A stretch of DNA of 64,000 nucleotides from Anaerolineales bacterium (GTDB lineage Bacteria; Chloroflexota; Anaerolineae; Anaerolineales; Villigracilaceae). The stretch's first letter is position 1. The number at the start of each line of letters is the position of its first letter. Below are positions 9,310-19,238 of the stretch, one piece after another. The notes beneath the pieces are model-generated. The model did no database searches, had not been told where the DNA came from, and was given only the letters and a program-made list of their open reading frames with translations. The position numbers and the translations under genes were made by a program. The stretch spans positions 1-64,000 of the forward strand of contig JACMLM010000020.1 in the NCBI GenBank assembly GCA_014379595.1. Reading direction: 5' to 3'.

Positions 9310-9959
9310 ATAAACCTCCGCAAACGTTTTATAAATTTAGAAATGTAGACAGCTGAAGCTGATCGACCTGGCTTTGCCGTAACTGGTTTGCATCGTTTAT
9401 TAATTAATGAATCAAAAACAGAAATTGTATTGAAGCTTTCGATTTCGATACTATTATAAACCCGGCCAATTTCCCAAGGAAGGTGAGCATCTGAATTCCC
9501 CACAATACCTAAATTGTAGGGGATGCTAATATCATGGATAGCCTTTTGGGAGTAATCGGCACCAGTCCTCCCATTAAATATTTCAACAGCATCAATTTTT
9601 CTAAGTAATTCTACAGGGATCTCTTTATGATGATGGTAAGGATGTGGCAACACTACCCATCCTCCTTGCGAATGTATTTCGTCAACAACATCTTCACTTC
9701 TTCGGCTTTTAATCTCTCGACTGAGAAATAAACCTAATATATCGCCGATCTCGGTATATATTTCTGTCCCTACAATCACTAAAATATCTTTATCATTGTT
9801 TGATGCAAACGCCTCAGCTCCTCCCGCAATTGTATTATGGTCTGTTATAGCAATTCCTGAAAGTCCACGTTTTTTAGCTAGTCTTACGATATATTGAGGT
9901 GACATCAAACCATCAAAAGAGTAGCGAGAATGCAAATGTAAGTCAAAATTGCCAAGCAT
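9306..9959 (-). CDS. PHP-domain metal-dependent hydrolase
   Basis: A 217-residue cytoplasmic PHP protein: FDLHLHSRYSFDG holds the first metal-binding HxH (His8, His10), ITDHNT the Asp40-His41 pair, a conserved TE in VGTEIYTE, and GNSDAH the final metal ligands. Known PHP proteins hydrolyse phosphoesters (histidinol phosphate, nucleotides, phosphotyrosine). It lies between an ATP-grasp gene and a deacetylase and is coupled to the latter by a four-base overlap, suggesting one modification step in polymer synthesis. In other polysaccharide loci, PHP-type phosphatases dephosphorylate the Wzc-type kinase; no such kinase is visible here. Confidence 0.85.
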   Translation of the reverse strand: MLGNFDLHLHSRYSFDGLMSPQYIVRLAKKRGLSGIAITDHNTIAGGAEAFASNNDKDILVIVGTEIYTEIGDILGLFLSREIKSRRSEDVVDEIHSQGGWVVLPHPYHHHKEIPVELLRKIDAVEIFNGRTGADYSQKAIHDISIPYNLGIVGNSDAHLPWEIGRVYNSIEIESFNTISVFDSLINKRCKPVTAKPGRSASAVYISKFIKRLRRFI

Positions 9960-9992
9960 TATTTACTCCACTAGCCAGAATTTGAAATCTCA

Positions 9993-11177
9993 TTAAGAAA
10001 GGTTATGTATACGACGACGCCCATTAAGGACATCCTTAATACCACGAAAAATCAAGACAAAAGTAGGAAGGGGATCGGAAAAAAGGAAATCATTGGCAAC
10101 CCCTCTTAACACAGGACCAAGCCATAGCCACGGCTTACCTACAGCCCAAGAATGGGCCATATCCATACTAAGCCATTGATACAAGATATTCTTTTCCGGA
10201 GTACTATTTACTACATCGATATCACCTTCTAGTGCCATCTTAACCAGGATGTAAGGAAAATCAACTCCAGCTGCAATCGAAATTCCTAATGACCCCCAAA
10301 ATTTAGGGTTGATCTCAAGTAATTTATATTCTCCGTCTCTTTCATCCTTCTTAAATTCCACCATGGCTACTCCATGCCATTTCAGGGCATTCAAAATAGC
10401 TGTTCCTTGCTTTACAAGGTCCTCATCATAATAATTCTTCGCCAAAGAACTTGGGCCGCCCGATGGAGGAACTTCATGTATGCGTTCGTGCATAAAGCAA
10501 GCACGAAGTTCTCCTTGATTCATTAGGGCATAAAAACCATGTATCTTGCCGGGTATATATTCTTGAATAATTGGCCAAGCATTTTCCTTTATCTGATCTG
10601 GTACCTCATTACAAATTCGAGCATATATTGACTGCAACTGTTCTAGGTTATTGGCAAAACCATAATGTCCCTGACCTCCTCTGGCTTTAACAACGACCGG
10701 AAATTTAATATTTGAAAAGCTGTGGAGCAAATTATCCTGGCTCAAGGGGAAATAAGATGTAGGGACTGAGACACCTATGCTTTGAGCAAGTAAAATAGTT
10801 TTGGCTTTGTCTTCAGCAATATCAAAACATTCAAAGGAAGGCACAGGTACTTTAGCGAGCTTTTTAATTCGTTCTTTGCCGTAAGAAAGAACTCGGTTGC
10901 CATCTAAGCCAGCTGATATAATTACATCAAAAGCCCTCTTCTGTATCAATTCTTCTAAATAATCAACTTCCTGCTCAAGATTCCCTCGGTCAATAAAGTG
11001 TACAATAGACGAATCTAGAAAGCGACTATAACGTGCTGGGACATGATAATTTTTGGACAAAATAGTTACATTCATACTACGACCTAGAGAGCGGACTATA
11101 TCGACTGCATGCCGCAAATCTCCATCTAATACCAAAACAGATGTTTTCCTTACCTTCTGGGGCGAAAATATTTTCAT
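9993..11177 (-). CDS. ATP-grasp domain ligase
   Basis: A 394-residue protein with the order expected for carboxylate-amine ligases. There is an N-terminal Rossmann-like part (VLVLDGDLRHAVDIVRSLG), then the ATP-grasp core with FPVVVKARGGQGHYG (nucleotide-binding Lys and Gly-rich loop), IIQEYIPG and LLEINPKFWGS, whose Glu and Asn bind Mg. Such enzymes join an amino or carboxyl group to an acyl-phosphate made from ATP. Here it could amidate a uronic acid or attach an amino acid to an amino sugar; this is inferred from its setting in a locus with uronic acid genes. SD GGAGA before ATG. Confidence 0.85.
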   Translation of the reverse strand: MKIFSPQKVRKTSVLVLDGDLRHAVDIVRSLGRSMNVTILSKNYHVPARYSRFLDSSIVHFIDRGNLEQEVDYLEELIQKRAFDVIISAGLDGNRVLSYGKERIKKLAKVPVPSFECFDIAEDKAKTILLAQSIGVSVPTSYFPLSQDNLLHSFSNIKFPVVVKARGGQGHYGFANNLEQLQSIYARICNEVPDQIKENAWPIIQEYIPGKIHGFYALMNQGELRACFMHERIHEVPPSGGPSSLAKNYYDEDLVKQGTAILNALKWHGVAMVEFKKDERDGEYKLLEINPKFWGSLGISIAAGVDFPYILVKMALEGDIDVVNSTPEKNILYQWLSMDMAHSWAVGKPWLWLGPVLRGVANDFLFSDPLPTFVLIFRGIKDVLNGRRRIHNLS

Positions 11178-11289
11178 AAATTTTCTCCAACGTATTATTT
11201 AAAAATTCGGTGTTGCTGCTTATGAAAAGTGAAATAAGCTAGGTCACATGTCAAGTAGCTTTCTTGATGCAATTTTTTATATCAATCCA

Positions 11290-12513
11290 TTAGCCATTTC
11301 GTTTAACATAAATTTGTTTATCTTCAAATTCCTTCAACGTATCAAAATAGAAATTTTCAAGTTTTCTTATTAAAATTTTCCAGTCATAAACTGTTGTAGC
11401 AACTTTCCTAGCCTTAGAGCCTAATCTTACTGAAACTTCTTGGTTCTCCAACAAGTAAATAATTTTTTTGGAAAAATCATCGGGATGGAAATCGGCTAGA
11501 ATCCCAACATCATTATTCTCAAAGAGAGTTTTTATATCACCAACTGGGTTGGCAACTGTTGGGCGGCCTAAGCTTAAATAATCTCCCATTTTGTTTGGCC
11601 ATCTCCCAAGATTATAAACTTCATTTGGAAAAGGCAAAATAAAAAGATCTGCACAACCTAAATACCAGGGTAATTCTTCAAAAGGTACATATCCCGTTAA
11701 ATAAAGATTGTCAACAACGCCAAACTTTAATGCCTGATCTAAAATATTCTTTCCCGGACTACCTGTCACTAATAATTTAACAGAAGGATATTTCTTGACA
11801 ACATTCGCAAGAGCTCCAAAGACTAATTCCGTATCAATAAAAGAGTCAGAACAAAAACCAATAACGGGAATAACAGGAGATATGCCGATTTTTTGCCTGC
11901 ATTCTTCTAGAGTACGATATTGAAACAACTCCGGAAATGTTCCTCCTGGTATATAGCAAATTTTTTCTTTAGAAACACCAAGGTCAATCGCACGGTTTGC
12001 CAAAGCAGTAGAAATTACAGTAAGCCCATCAGCACGTCGTCGAAAAGCCTCTTCATAATAAGTTTCTAACGGGCCAAATAAAAATTGATACCATTTGGGC
12101 CTTAGTATCTTGATAAGACCACCACGACCAAACCAATCAATCCAATCTGTTACTAACGGTATCTTATGATGCTTAAGATAATTTAGAGCTGGATAAATTG
12201 TAGCGGGCCGCGTTTCAAAGCAATGGATAATATCGTAAGGGTTTTTGTCTCGAGCGAGATACATTATTCGGTTGACGAGATCCCACAAGTCCCAACCCGA
12301 ACGCAACCGCCCCCAAAGCAAATCTGGCGTCTCAATTATGTGTACTCCATCCCACTCTGACTCGACGATACCAACTTTACGATGATCAGCAATAAGCATT
12401 AGTGAAACCTGATGGCCTCTTTGAACTAAATGCTTGGCCATGGCATGGGTTCTAGGTTGAGATTTATATAGTCGATGATGGGAAATCATCAGTATTCTTA
12501 AATTTCTACCCAA
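11290..12513 (-). CDS. Glycosyltransferase family 4
   Basis: A 407-residue GT-B enzyme. The N-terminal acceptor domain begins LRILMISHHRLYKS. The C-terminal donor domain has GSPGKNIL, LYLTGYVPFEELPWYLGCADLFILPF and GDYLSLGRPTVANPVGD, with the conserved acidic residue replaced in part compared with the usual E(x)7E. Initiation at TTG is supported by AAGGAG seven bases upstream; the nearest ATG lies ten codons inside and has no SD. It is the second of four GT4 genes in the locus. The sugar transferred is not predictable. Confidence 0.87.
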   Translation of the reverse strand: MGRNLRILMISHHRLYKSQPRTHAMAKHLVQRGHQVSLMLIADHRKVGIVESEWDGVHIIETPDLLWGRLRSGWDLWDLVNRIMYLARDKNPYDIIHCFETRPATIYPALNYLKHHKIPLVTDWIDWFGRGGLIKILRPKWYQFLFGPLETYYEEAFRRRADGLTVISTALANRAIDLGVSKEKICYIPGGTFPELFQYRTLEECRQKIGISPVIPVIGFCSDSFIDTELVFGALANVVKKYPSVKLLVTGSPGKNILDQALKFGVVDNLYLTGYVPFEELPWYLGCADLFILPFPNEVYNLGRWPNKMGDYLSLGRPTVANPVGDIKTLFENNDVGILADFHPDDFSKKIIYLLENQEVSVRLGSKARKVATTVYDWKILIRKLENFYFDTLKEFEDKQIYVKRNG

Positions 12514-12607
12514 AAGATTACTCCTTATAAAGACTCCACAGAATTGATGCTAGCCAAATATTAGCTTTAGACATTCGAGTTAATGGTATTAGAAAGCCCT
12601 TATATCC

Positions 12608-13753
12608 TTATTTCATTATAGAAAGAGAATTTTCAATCAAACTGCTATAAGCAGCCTCGAGCTCGTTAAATATGATTTCCTGTGAATAATATTTTTTGGC
12701 ATCTTCTCGGTTATTATTCCCCATTAAGAGCCTCAATTGTTCATTCTGAACTAAATGGACTATTGCATTTGCCAGCGCCTCGTAATCTCCTGGAGTTATC
12801 AGGATTCCATTTGTCCCATCTCTTACTACTTCAGGGATGCCCCCCACTGGTGTGGTTATAATTGGAAGCCCATACGCCATTGCCTCAATCAAGACGTACG
12901 GCAAGCCTTCTTCATAAGATGGTAGTAACAATAAATCAGATGCCTGATAAATATCCCATTTTTCCAGCTCGCTAACCCAACCGCGAAATGACACCCATGA
13001 TGCAAAATTAGGATCAAGTGCATCATGTAGTGCCTGTTCAGTATTTTGGCCACCAGTAAAAGTAAATCTAACTTCTTTAAATTTATTAATTACTATCGGT
13101 AATGCTTTGAGAATATCGTAAATACCCTTGCGAAATGGTTCTACACCACCAATAAAAAGGATTTCCACGCGCTCTCGACCTTTACGGTTTTGGGAAACAA
13201 CCTTATCAAGGGACAAACGCGCATTACTTCTAAAGACTAGAATATTTTTAGGCACCAAAAAATTACTCATTAAATCCCTATCACGATCTGACAAACAAAT
13301 TACTTTATCAGCTTTTTGTAAAATCTTATGGATAAGGAGTTTAGTATTTTCACCGCTTTTTAGATAAAAAACATCAAACGGACCAAGCATATGAAATATT
13401 GTTTTACAACCTAAAATTTTACTTATTAATAAATACGCTGCCGACTCCCAGAAAACCCAATAAGTTACGGAAGCTATGTGTACAATCTGTGGAGATTCAC
13501 GAAATAAAACATAAGGGAGTTTGAGCACATGCCAAATTGTAATTAGAATACTTGTAAAAGTACGTACTAATCCAGAATTGAATAGTTCTTCATATCCATT
13601 AGCTATCGGAGTTGAACGCATCTTAGGTGGTCGAGCAGTATTAAAGTGTACAAATTGATAATTCATTCCTGAATTAAGGAGATCTTCTTGAAAGCGTGAA
13701 ACTCCTCCATACGTCTTTAGTATAGGGCCAATAAGCAATATCTTTTCTTTCAT
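12608..13753 (-). CDS. Glycosyltransferase family 4
   Basis: A 381-residue GT4 enzyme. KILLIGPILKTYGGVSRF is the glycine-rich N-terminal loop; ILFIGGVEPFRKGIYDIL and SDLLLLPSYEEGLPYVLIEAMAYG form the donor-binding domain with the E(x)7E motif (EEGLPYVLIE). VGGIPEVVRDG completes the family pattern. No membrane segment is convincing. SD AAAGG before ATG. The gene is separated by 94 bases from the downstream GT4, where no ORF or hairpin was seen. Confidence 0.9.
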   Translation of the reverse strand: MKEKILLIGPILKTYGGVSRFQEDLLNSGMNYQFVHFNTARPPKMRSTPIANGYEELFNSGLVRTFTSILITIWHVLKLPYVLFRESPQIVHIASVTYWVFWESAAYLLISKILGCKTIFHMLGPFDVFYLKSGENTKLLIHKILQKADKVICLSDRDRDLMSNFLVPKNILVFRSNARLSLDKVVSQNRKGRERVEILFIGGVEPFRKGIYDILKALPIVINKFKEVRFTFTGGQNTEQALHDALDPNFASWVSFRGWVSELEKWDIYQASDLLLLPSYEEGLPYVLIEAMAYGLPIITTPVGGIPEVVRDGTNGILITPGDYEALANAIVHLVQNEQLRLLMGNNNREDAKKYYSQEIIFNELEAAYSSLIENSLSIMK

Positions 13754-13789
13754 ATAAACCTTTCAAAATTATCATTATGGATTAAAAAT

Positions 13790-14758
13790 TTACACACCAG
13801 TAGAGGATAAATTATGCTGATACCACTGATAAGTATTAAAAATACCCTCAGACAGTTCTACTTGAGGAGAATATCCGAGGCTAGTAAGTTGGCTGATGTC
13901 TGCAATCCATTCTTGTGGATCACCAGGCCGATTAATTCCAGAAAATACAATTCGCGGTGTAACTCCCATTATATCTGAAACCAGGTGCGCTAAATGGGAG
14001 ATTGAATGTCCTTGAGATGATGCAAGATTATATGCTTCACCTATGAGCTTGCCATTCAATGTCACTAGAAGAATAGCTCTAACTACATCATCTACATAGC
14101 AGAAATCCCGAATCTGTGTACCATCTCCATCTAAGTTTAACTCTATAGGGTTTTGACTTAATTTTTTCATTAAGTCGTAGATTACCTGTTTAGTTTGGCG
14201 GGGGCCATAAACGGAAAAAGGTCGAAGTGTTACAGTTTGGAGTCCATAGAGAACACTATAAATACTTATATATCTTTCAGCTGCTAGTTTACTGACTCCA
14301 TACGGAGAAATTGGTGCAAGGGGTGCAAATTCATCAATGGGAGCATATCCCGGATTACCATATACAGCTGCTGAGGATAAGTAAACAATTTTTGTACTTG
14401 GACTTTTTAAACGGATTGTCTCTAATAAATTGAGGGTAGAAAGTAAATTATTCTCCATATCACTTATCGGATTACCAATTGATGATGGTACATGAGCATT
14501 ATTAGCTAAGTGATAGATAATATCGTATTTATTTGTGGCAACGAGTTCCTTTACATCTGGGGATAGTATGTCTAATTTAATATAATTAATCATCGACATA
14601 CAATTTTCTAAGTTGACTAACATCCCGAGGGGCAAACGACTAATAACAGTTACTTTTGCTTTACGTTCAAGTAAGGCTTCAACCAAATGGGAGCCAATAA
14701 AACCAGCGCCTCCAGTAACTAAAATATTCAATCCAGCAATTTTCGTTTCGTTATTCAT
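13790..14758 (-). CDS. NAD-dependent nucleotide-sugar epimerase/dehydratase
   Basis: A 322-residue extended short-chain dehydrogenase. The NAD loop is VTGGAGFIGSHLVEAL; the catalytic set is Ser in YLSSAAVYG and the YxxxK in SPYGVSKLAAERY; LRPFSVYGPRQ and DGTQIRDFCYVDDVV are the substrate-domain motifs of UDP-glucose 4-epimerase/GDP-sugar epimerase relatives. It would supply an activated sugar for the polymer. I start at the ATG 22 codons inside the longest frame, because it follows AAAGGA at about ten bases and directly precedes the conserved fold. The exact reaction (4-epimerase, 4,6-dehydratase or UDP-GlcA 4-epimerase) is not resolved. Confidence 0.88.
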   Translation of the reverse strand: MNNETKIAGLNILVTGGAGFIGSHLVEALLERKAKVTVISRLPLGMLVNLENCMSMINYIKLDILSPDVKELVATNKYDIIYHLANNAHVPSSIGNPISDMENNLLSTLNLLETIRLKSPSTKIVYLSSAAVYGNPGYAPIDEFAPLAPISPYGVSKLAAERYISIYSVLYGLQTVTLRPFSVYGPRQTKQVIYDLMKKLSQNPIELNLDGDGTQIRDFCYVDDVVRAILLVTLNGKLIGEAYNLASSQGHSISHLAHLVSDIMGVTPRIVFSGINRPGDPQEWIADISQLTSLGYSPQVELSEGIFNTYQWYQHNLSSTGV

Positions 14759-14901
14759 AATGAATAAATCCTTTAATTTTAAATAGTAGGTATTATATAT
14801 GACCATATAATCTTGAAAAATCACCCCTGAAGGTTTATTTGATTATTTTTATCAAACCCAATAATTTTCAGGAGTTTTTCTGCCCAAAATAACGTAATAG
14901 T

Positions 14902-15894
14902 TTATTGGATTATTTCATATTTATCAGGAAAAGTTTCAGGATTCATTGGCTTTATAAAGAAACCTCGTACTGTGCCATCAACTACAAGTATCCTTTGAAT
15001 TAAACCATAAATGGTTCTATATAAGCTTTTCTTTACTAACAACTCTAAAATTATCAATAAGATTAATAAGGAAGACCAGACGATAAATAGAAACCAGCTG
15101 CCAGTCACAATTGAACTAATTATGCAGATAATACCTACTAGAAGTCCGATTAACGGTAAACAACCGTATCCACGCTCTTTAACATATGGCCAAAACAATG
15201 CAGTTCCTAAATGCTGACGCATATTTTGTCCCATACCTAACCATAGGTTTCGTTTCCATCGTTTAAACAAAGTAGATATAGCGTCACTTGGGTCAGAAAA
15301 ATGAAATGCAATCGGATGCCCAACCCTGATAATACGATAACCTGCATGTCGAACACGAACTGACAGCTCTGGCTCGCCATCTGAATAAAGATGTGGATTG
15401 AACGGGCCTACTTCTTTTAAGACCGAACGCTTATACATCGCAGCGCCGCCTACTTCTGTTATTTCAACATCAGCTTGTGAATAATTTCGTAACTCCAGAT
15501 GCTTTTTATCATCGTGAGGCGTGGTAGTCGGCAGATCTATCCATTGACCATTTACTATCGCAGCATCAGGATTGTTTTTAAGAACGATCATTGCCTGCTC
15601 CAGCCATCCTTTACACAATTCCATGTCTCCGTCCAAAAAAAGAATCAAATCACCTAATGAATTCTTATAACCGATATATCTTCCAGCATGAGATGTAAGG
15701 CGTTGATCAGACAGTAATTGAATGATTCGAATTGGATAATTTCTAGCAATAGATATTGTGTCATCCGTAGATGCAGAGTCAACCAATATAACTTCTTTAG
15801 AAACAACTGCATCGGCTCCAATGAACACAGATTCAATTAATCGTTTGATATTCCAGCCCTGATTTTTGCTAATTAATATAACAGATAAGTCCAT
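14902..15894 (-). CDS. Glycosyltransferase family 2 with C-terminal membrane segments
   Basis: A 330-residue GT2. VILISKNQGWNIKRLIESV opens the fold; EVILVDSASTDDT and LILFLDGDMELCKGW give the nucleotide- and metal-binding Asp motifs; GGAAMYKRSVLKEVG and the acidic SDGEPELSVRVR form the acceptor side with the ED-like base. Two hydrophobic stretches near residues 245-290 suggest membrane anchoring at the inner face. SD AGGAAA before ATG. It sits between the deacetylase and the epimerase in the minus-strand run. Confidence 0.88.
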   Translation of the reverse strand: MDLSVILISKNQGWNIKRLIESVFIGADAVVSKEVILVDSASTDDTISIARNYPIRIIQLLSDQRLTSHAGRYIGYKNSLGDLILFLDGDMELCKGWLEQAMIVLKNNPDAAIVNGQWIDLPTTTPHDDKKHLELRNYSQADVEITEVGGAAMYKRSVLKEVGPFNPHLYSDGEPELSVRVRHAGYRIIRVGHPIAFHFSDPSDAISTLFKRWKRNLWLGMGQNMRQHLGTALFWPYVKERGYGCLPLIGLLVGIICIISSIVTGSWFLFIVWSSLLILLIILELLVKKSLYRTIYGLIQRILVVDGTVRGFFIKPMNPETFPDKYEIIQ

Positions 15895-15936
15895 ATATTT
15901 TCCTCGATATCATAAATTAATTAAAGCCTACTAATT

Positions 15937-16713
15937 TTATTTTTTATATATTAATCTTCTTCTTGAAAAAGCCCGTAATTTGACGCCCAGTGAAGATTCT
16001 TCGCGAAATCTATAAAACGGAAGATAAAGTCCATTAACTTTCGAGAAGAATTTTAACAAAGAATCTTTCCTTGCACATTCAACACGCCACAAATTATAAA
16101 ACCCCCATTTACCACGATCAACTCCGCAGGCAGATGAGAATCCGCTTTCAGCAACTATTTTTTGGATCTGCGGATTACTATCACCATATGGATACGAAAA
16201 CACATCAATTGTTTGTCCTAAATTATCCTCCATTAACTCTTTAGACCCTCTTATTTCCGCTCTAGCCTGCTGTTCATCTAACAAAGTAAGCCTTGGATGA
16301 TTAAGCGTATGACTTCCAATTGTAAAGCCATTTTTAATGAGTATTTGAGTTTCTTCCCAAGTTAATATTTTTGTAAAGGATGCAGGTGTAGATTTTCGCC
16401 AATCGCTTGAATTGCTCACTTTACCAGCAACCAAAAAAATTGTTGCTGAAAAACCATATTTTTTCATGATTGGTAAAGCATTAATTATAATATCTTGATA
16501 TCCATCATCAAATGTAAGTACAAAAGCTTTATTCTGATTTTTCAGGCCATTTCTCCACTGAAATACCGCCTCGTTTAAAGTTAAACACTTATAGTTTGCC
16601 TTATATAGAAATGCCATCTGTTGGTCAAATTTCTTCGGCGAAATTGCTAATCCCAGTGGATCAGAAGCCTCCGGAATGTTTGAAACTTGATGATACATCA
16701 ACAACGATATCAT
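15937..16713 (-). CDS. Polysaccharide deacetylase (NodB/CE4 family)
   Basis: A 258-residue CE4 deacetylase with all expected motifs in order: TFDDGYQD (catalytic base and metal Asp), SHTLNHPRL (the HxxxH metal pair), FSYPYGDSN (RxPY equivalent). Members deacetylate GlcNAc in peptidoglycan, PNAG or O-antigen intermediates. There is no signal peptide, so it may act on lipid-linked intermediates at the cytoplasmic face or leave by another route. The ATG follows AAAGGAG at 12 bases. It is flanked by a GT4 and a GT2 gene. Confidence 0.92.
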   Translation of the reverse strand: MISLLMYHQVSNIPEASDPLGLAISPKKFDQQMAFLYKANYKCLTLNEAVFQWRNGLKNQNKAFVLTFDDGYQDIIINALPIMKKYGFSATIFLVAGKVSNSSDWRKSTPASFTKILTWEETQILIKNGFTIGSHTLNHPRLTLLDEQQARAEIRGSKELMEDNLGQTIDVFSYPYGDSNPQIQKIVAESGFSSACGVDRGKWGFYNLWRVECARKDSLLKFFSKVNGLYLPFYRFREESSLGVKLRAFSRRRLIYKK

Positions 16714-16785
16714 TTCTAATAAAAACTCCTTTCTATCCTATTTTTGGTCGGCGTTCAACTAACAACTTCCCATTCGATTAGGTTT

Positions 16786-17856
16786 TTATTTCCTATTATT
16801 GATAGATTTATAATATACATCGAGCGTCATTTTAGCGATTTTATCCCAACCAAAATTCTCAACCTTGATCCGATTATGCCGACCCATTGCACCTAAATCA
16901 CTGGCTAAAATATTATTTAGCGCGTTGGACAATCCGCCTGTATCACTAGGATCATAAAGAAGTCCGCCTTGAGCGTCCAAAGTTTCTGGTATACAGCCGA
17001 TGCGCGGAACGACAATAGCTTTCCCAAAAGACATGGCAAGCAAAACACTTGATGATGTGAGGATATCCGTATAAGGGAATACTGTTATATCAGCTGCGTT
17101 CATATAAACTTGTATTTCGTTTTGCGGAACATATTCCAAGCGCGTTCCAATTCGGCTGTCGGCCTGGCAACGATTCAGAAGTTCTTTCCTAGTTATATCA
17201 TTTGAAGGATTGCCTACAATAAGCAGCTTTGCCTGAGGATTATCCACCTTCCGAAATGCATCTATTAATTCAAGGAGCCCTTTATATGGGCGAATAATGC
17301 CTAAAAAGAGAAATAAAACAGCATCCTCCCTATAACCCAAGCTGATCCTAGCTTCTTCTTGCGTTACTCGATTCTCATAGCAATCCAAATAATGCCCTAT
17401 AGGGATCACATTAATACTACTTATAAGACGATCCGACAAACGAAAGGTTTGTATCACAGCCTTTTGAGCAGACAAACAATGTACGATCACTTGATCGTAT
17501 AGATGAATAAGAAGCCTAACAACAAAGTTCTCATAATTTGATTTTAACTTTTCGTGATTCGACAGGTTATGTACGGTCCAAATTACTTTAATTCTGAGAA
17601 TCTTAATTACTAGGATCTCAATCAAAAATCGAAGAGTTTTTACTATGGTCTTTGGCCAACTGCCAGCAATAATAAATCCGTCTGTCCAGTGTAGATGTAA
17701 AATATCAGGTCTTCCATACGCCCATACGGATCTCAAAAGTGGCAAGACCCTGAAATTGCATAGGATCACATCTACACCCATTTTTTGCAATGCTGCAGCC
17801 AGCAATTGTTGATATGGATTGTTTCGACTATAGTCGGGTAGCATAAGAATTTTCAT
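16786..17856 (-). CDS. Glycosyltransferase family 4
   Basis: A 356-residue GT4. MKILMLPDYSRNNPYQQ begins the acceptor domain; DILHLHWTDGF and VIWTVHNLSNHE follow; FLFLGIIRPYKGLLELIDAF and VFPYTDILTSSSVLLAMSFG give the donor domain, with the second Glu of the E(x)7E motif not evident. I start at the internal ATG rather than at a GTG 18 codons upstream, since the fold begins there and the GTG has no SD. The SD for the ATG is weak (AAAAGG at four bases). It follows the upstream GT4 by about 115 bases. Confidence 0.85.
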   Translation of the reverse strand: MKILMLPDYSRNNPYQQLLAAALQKMGVDVILCNFRVLPLLRSVWAYGRPDILHLHWTDGFIIAGSWPKTIVKTLRFLIEILVIKILRIKVIWTVHNLSNHEKLKSNYENFVVRLLIHLYDQVIVHCLSAQKAVIQTFRLSDRLISSINVIPIGHYLDCYENRVTQEEARISLGYREDAVLFLFLGIIRPYKGLLELIDAFRKVDNPQAKLLIVGNPSNDITRKELLNRCQADSRIGTRLEYVPQNEIQVYMNAADITVFPYTDILTSSSVLLAMSFGKAIVVPRIGCIPETLDAQGGLLYDPSDTGGLSNALNNILASDLGAMGRHNRIKVENFGWDKIAKMTLDVYYKSINNRK

Positions 17857-17972
17857 AGAGCCTTTTGATTTCGATAATATCACTAATATTTTTGGGAAGT
17901 TGCTGCCCACTGATCATTAGATCAGAGAATTTATATAAATTTGGCATAATAACAGAAGGACAAGATAATCAT

Positions 17973-19238
17973 TTATATTCTCTCTTGAGTTTTATTGATA
18001 TTACTGGCAACCAACACCCTTTGAAAGTATTCCAAGTTTTGATCAACAATATGTTCTAATGTGTATCGTTCGTGTATGGTGTTAATTCCTGCAATACGAA
18101 TCTTCTGAGTAAGCTCATCACTTTGAAGCAACTTCATAATAGCCGCTGAAAATGCAGCTGGGTCATCGACCGAAACAAGTAAACCATTCTCGCCATCATT
18201 AATAATTTCTAGTGGCCCACCACGTCGGGATGCGATAACCGGTAGACCCCGAGCCATAGCTTCTAATACAGTTCCACCTAGAGGCTCGACCCAGCGAGAC
18301 GGAAACAAAAGCGCGTCATAATCTGAATATAAATCCAGGACCGCAGAATGATCTAACCATCCCACAAATCTTACGTTCTTTTCGAGTTTCAATTTAAAAA
18401 CCAAATTTTTAAGACTTGAGATATATTCCTTTGATCCTTGACCTACAATATCCAATTTAATATCACATAATCCATACTCTGTACTTAGGTTATCCAGTGC
18501 ATTAATTGCCACATCTGGCGCTTTATTTGGGTGGAGGCGACCAACAAAAAGCAATTTCATATGGCCATTGCGATCTCGAGGCATTTTGCCCAATGCCTTA
18601 GTTGAAAGAATCAAGTTAGCTTGGACCCCCCTTGAGATCACATGGAAATTTTTTTCAGGAAATCCATTTTCAATATAGGTGTTTTTAAGCACTATGCTAT
18701 TGGGAAGTAAATTACTTAATTCTAATTGAGAGAAATCTCCCAAACCAGTAATCATAGCTCTAAATTTTTTCTTTATATAGTTAGTATCATCAGATAATTC
18801 AGCTTTTAAACTCAATAACCAATAATCTCCGATACTAAATACCGTTGGAATGCTAAAATCCTGTGCAGCTAAGATAGGAGTAGGGCTTATATTTCCCATA
18901 TTCCAGATAAAAACCAAGTCAGGCTGTATGGTAGCTATTAATTTAGCAGTAATCTGGTAATTCTTACGGCTTTTAAATGCCCACTGAAATTGATAATATC
19001 GCCTACGCAGGCGAAAAGGATCTTTAATCGTAAGTTTATCTAGATTAGTCGTGGTATTAAAAAACAATAATCGATAAATATTTCCTTGAATTTGAGAGCT
19101 TTCGCCTCCCTGCCTGCTTGTAAGTATAAAGATATCATGTCCTCGTCGGCTCAATTCATCTGCAGTTTCTTTACACCTGAGTTCATATCCGCCATTAACA
19201 TGGGGCGGATATAAATCTGTAACAATCAAAATTCTCAT
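17973..19238 (-). CDS. Glycosyltransferase family 4
   Basis: A 421-residue GT4. RILIVTDLYPPHVNGGYE is the N-terminal loop; LLFVGRLHPNKAPDVAINAL and ALLFPSRWVEPLGGTVLEAMARG form the donor site with E(x)7E. The ATG overlaps the flippase stop by four bases (ATGA), which selects it over another ATG five codons upstream and shows translational coupling. The role is addition of one sugar to the repeat unit on the cytoplasmic side, just before export by the coupled flippase. Confidence 0.9.
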   Translation of the reverse strand: MRILIVTDLYPPHVNGGYELRCKETADELSRRGHDIFILTSRQGGESSQIQGNIYRLLFFNTTTNLDKLTIKDPFRLRRRYYQFQWAFKSRKNYQITAKLIATIQPDLVFIWNMGNISPTPILAAQDFSIPTVFSIGDYWLLSLKAELSDDTNYIKKKFRAMITGLGDFSQLELSNLLPNSIVLKNTYIENGFPEKNFHVISRGVQANLILSTKALGKMPRDRNGHMKLLFVGRLHPNKAPDVAINALDNLSTEYGLCDIKLDIVGQGSKEYISSLKNLVFKLKLEKNVRFVGWLDHSAVLDLYSDYDALLFPSRWVEPLGGTVLEAMARGLPVIASRRGGPLEIINDGENGLLVSVDDPAAFSAAIMKLLQSDELTQKIRIAGINTIHERYTLEHIVDQNLEYFQRVLVASNINKTQERI

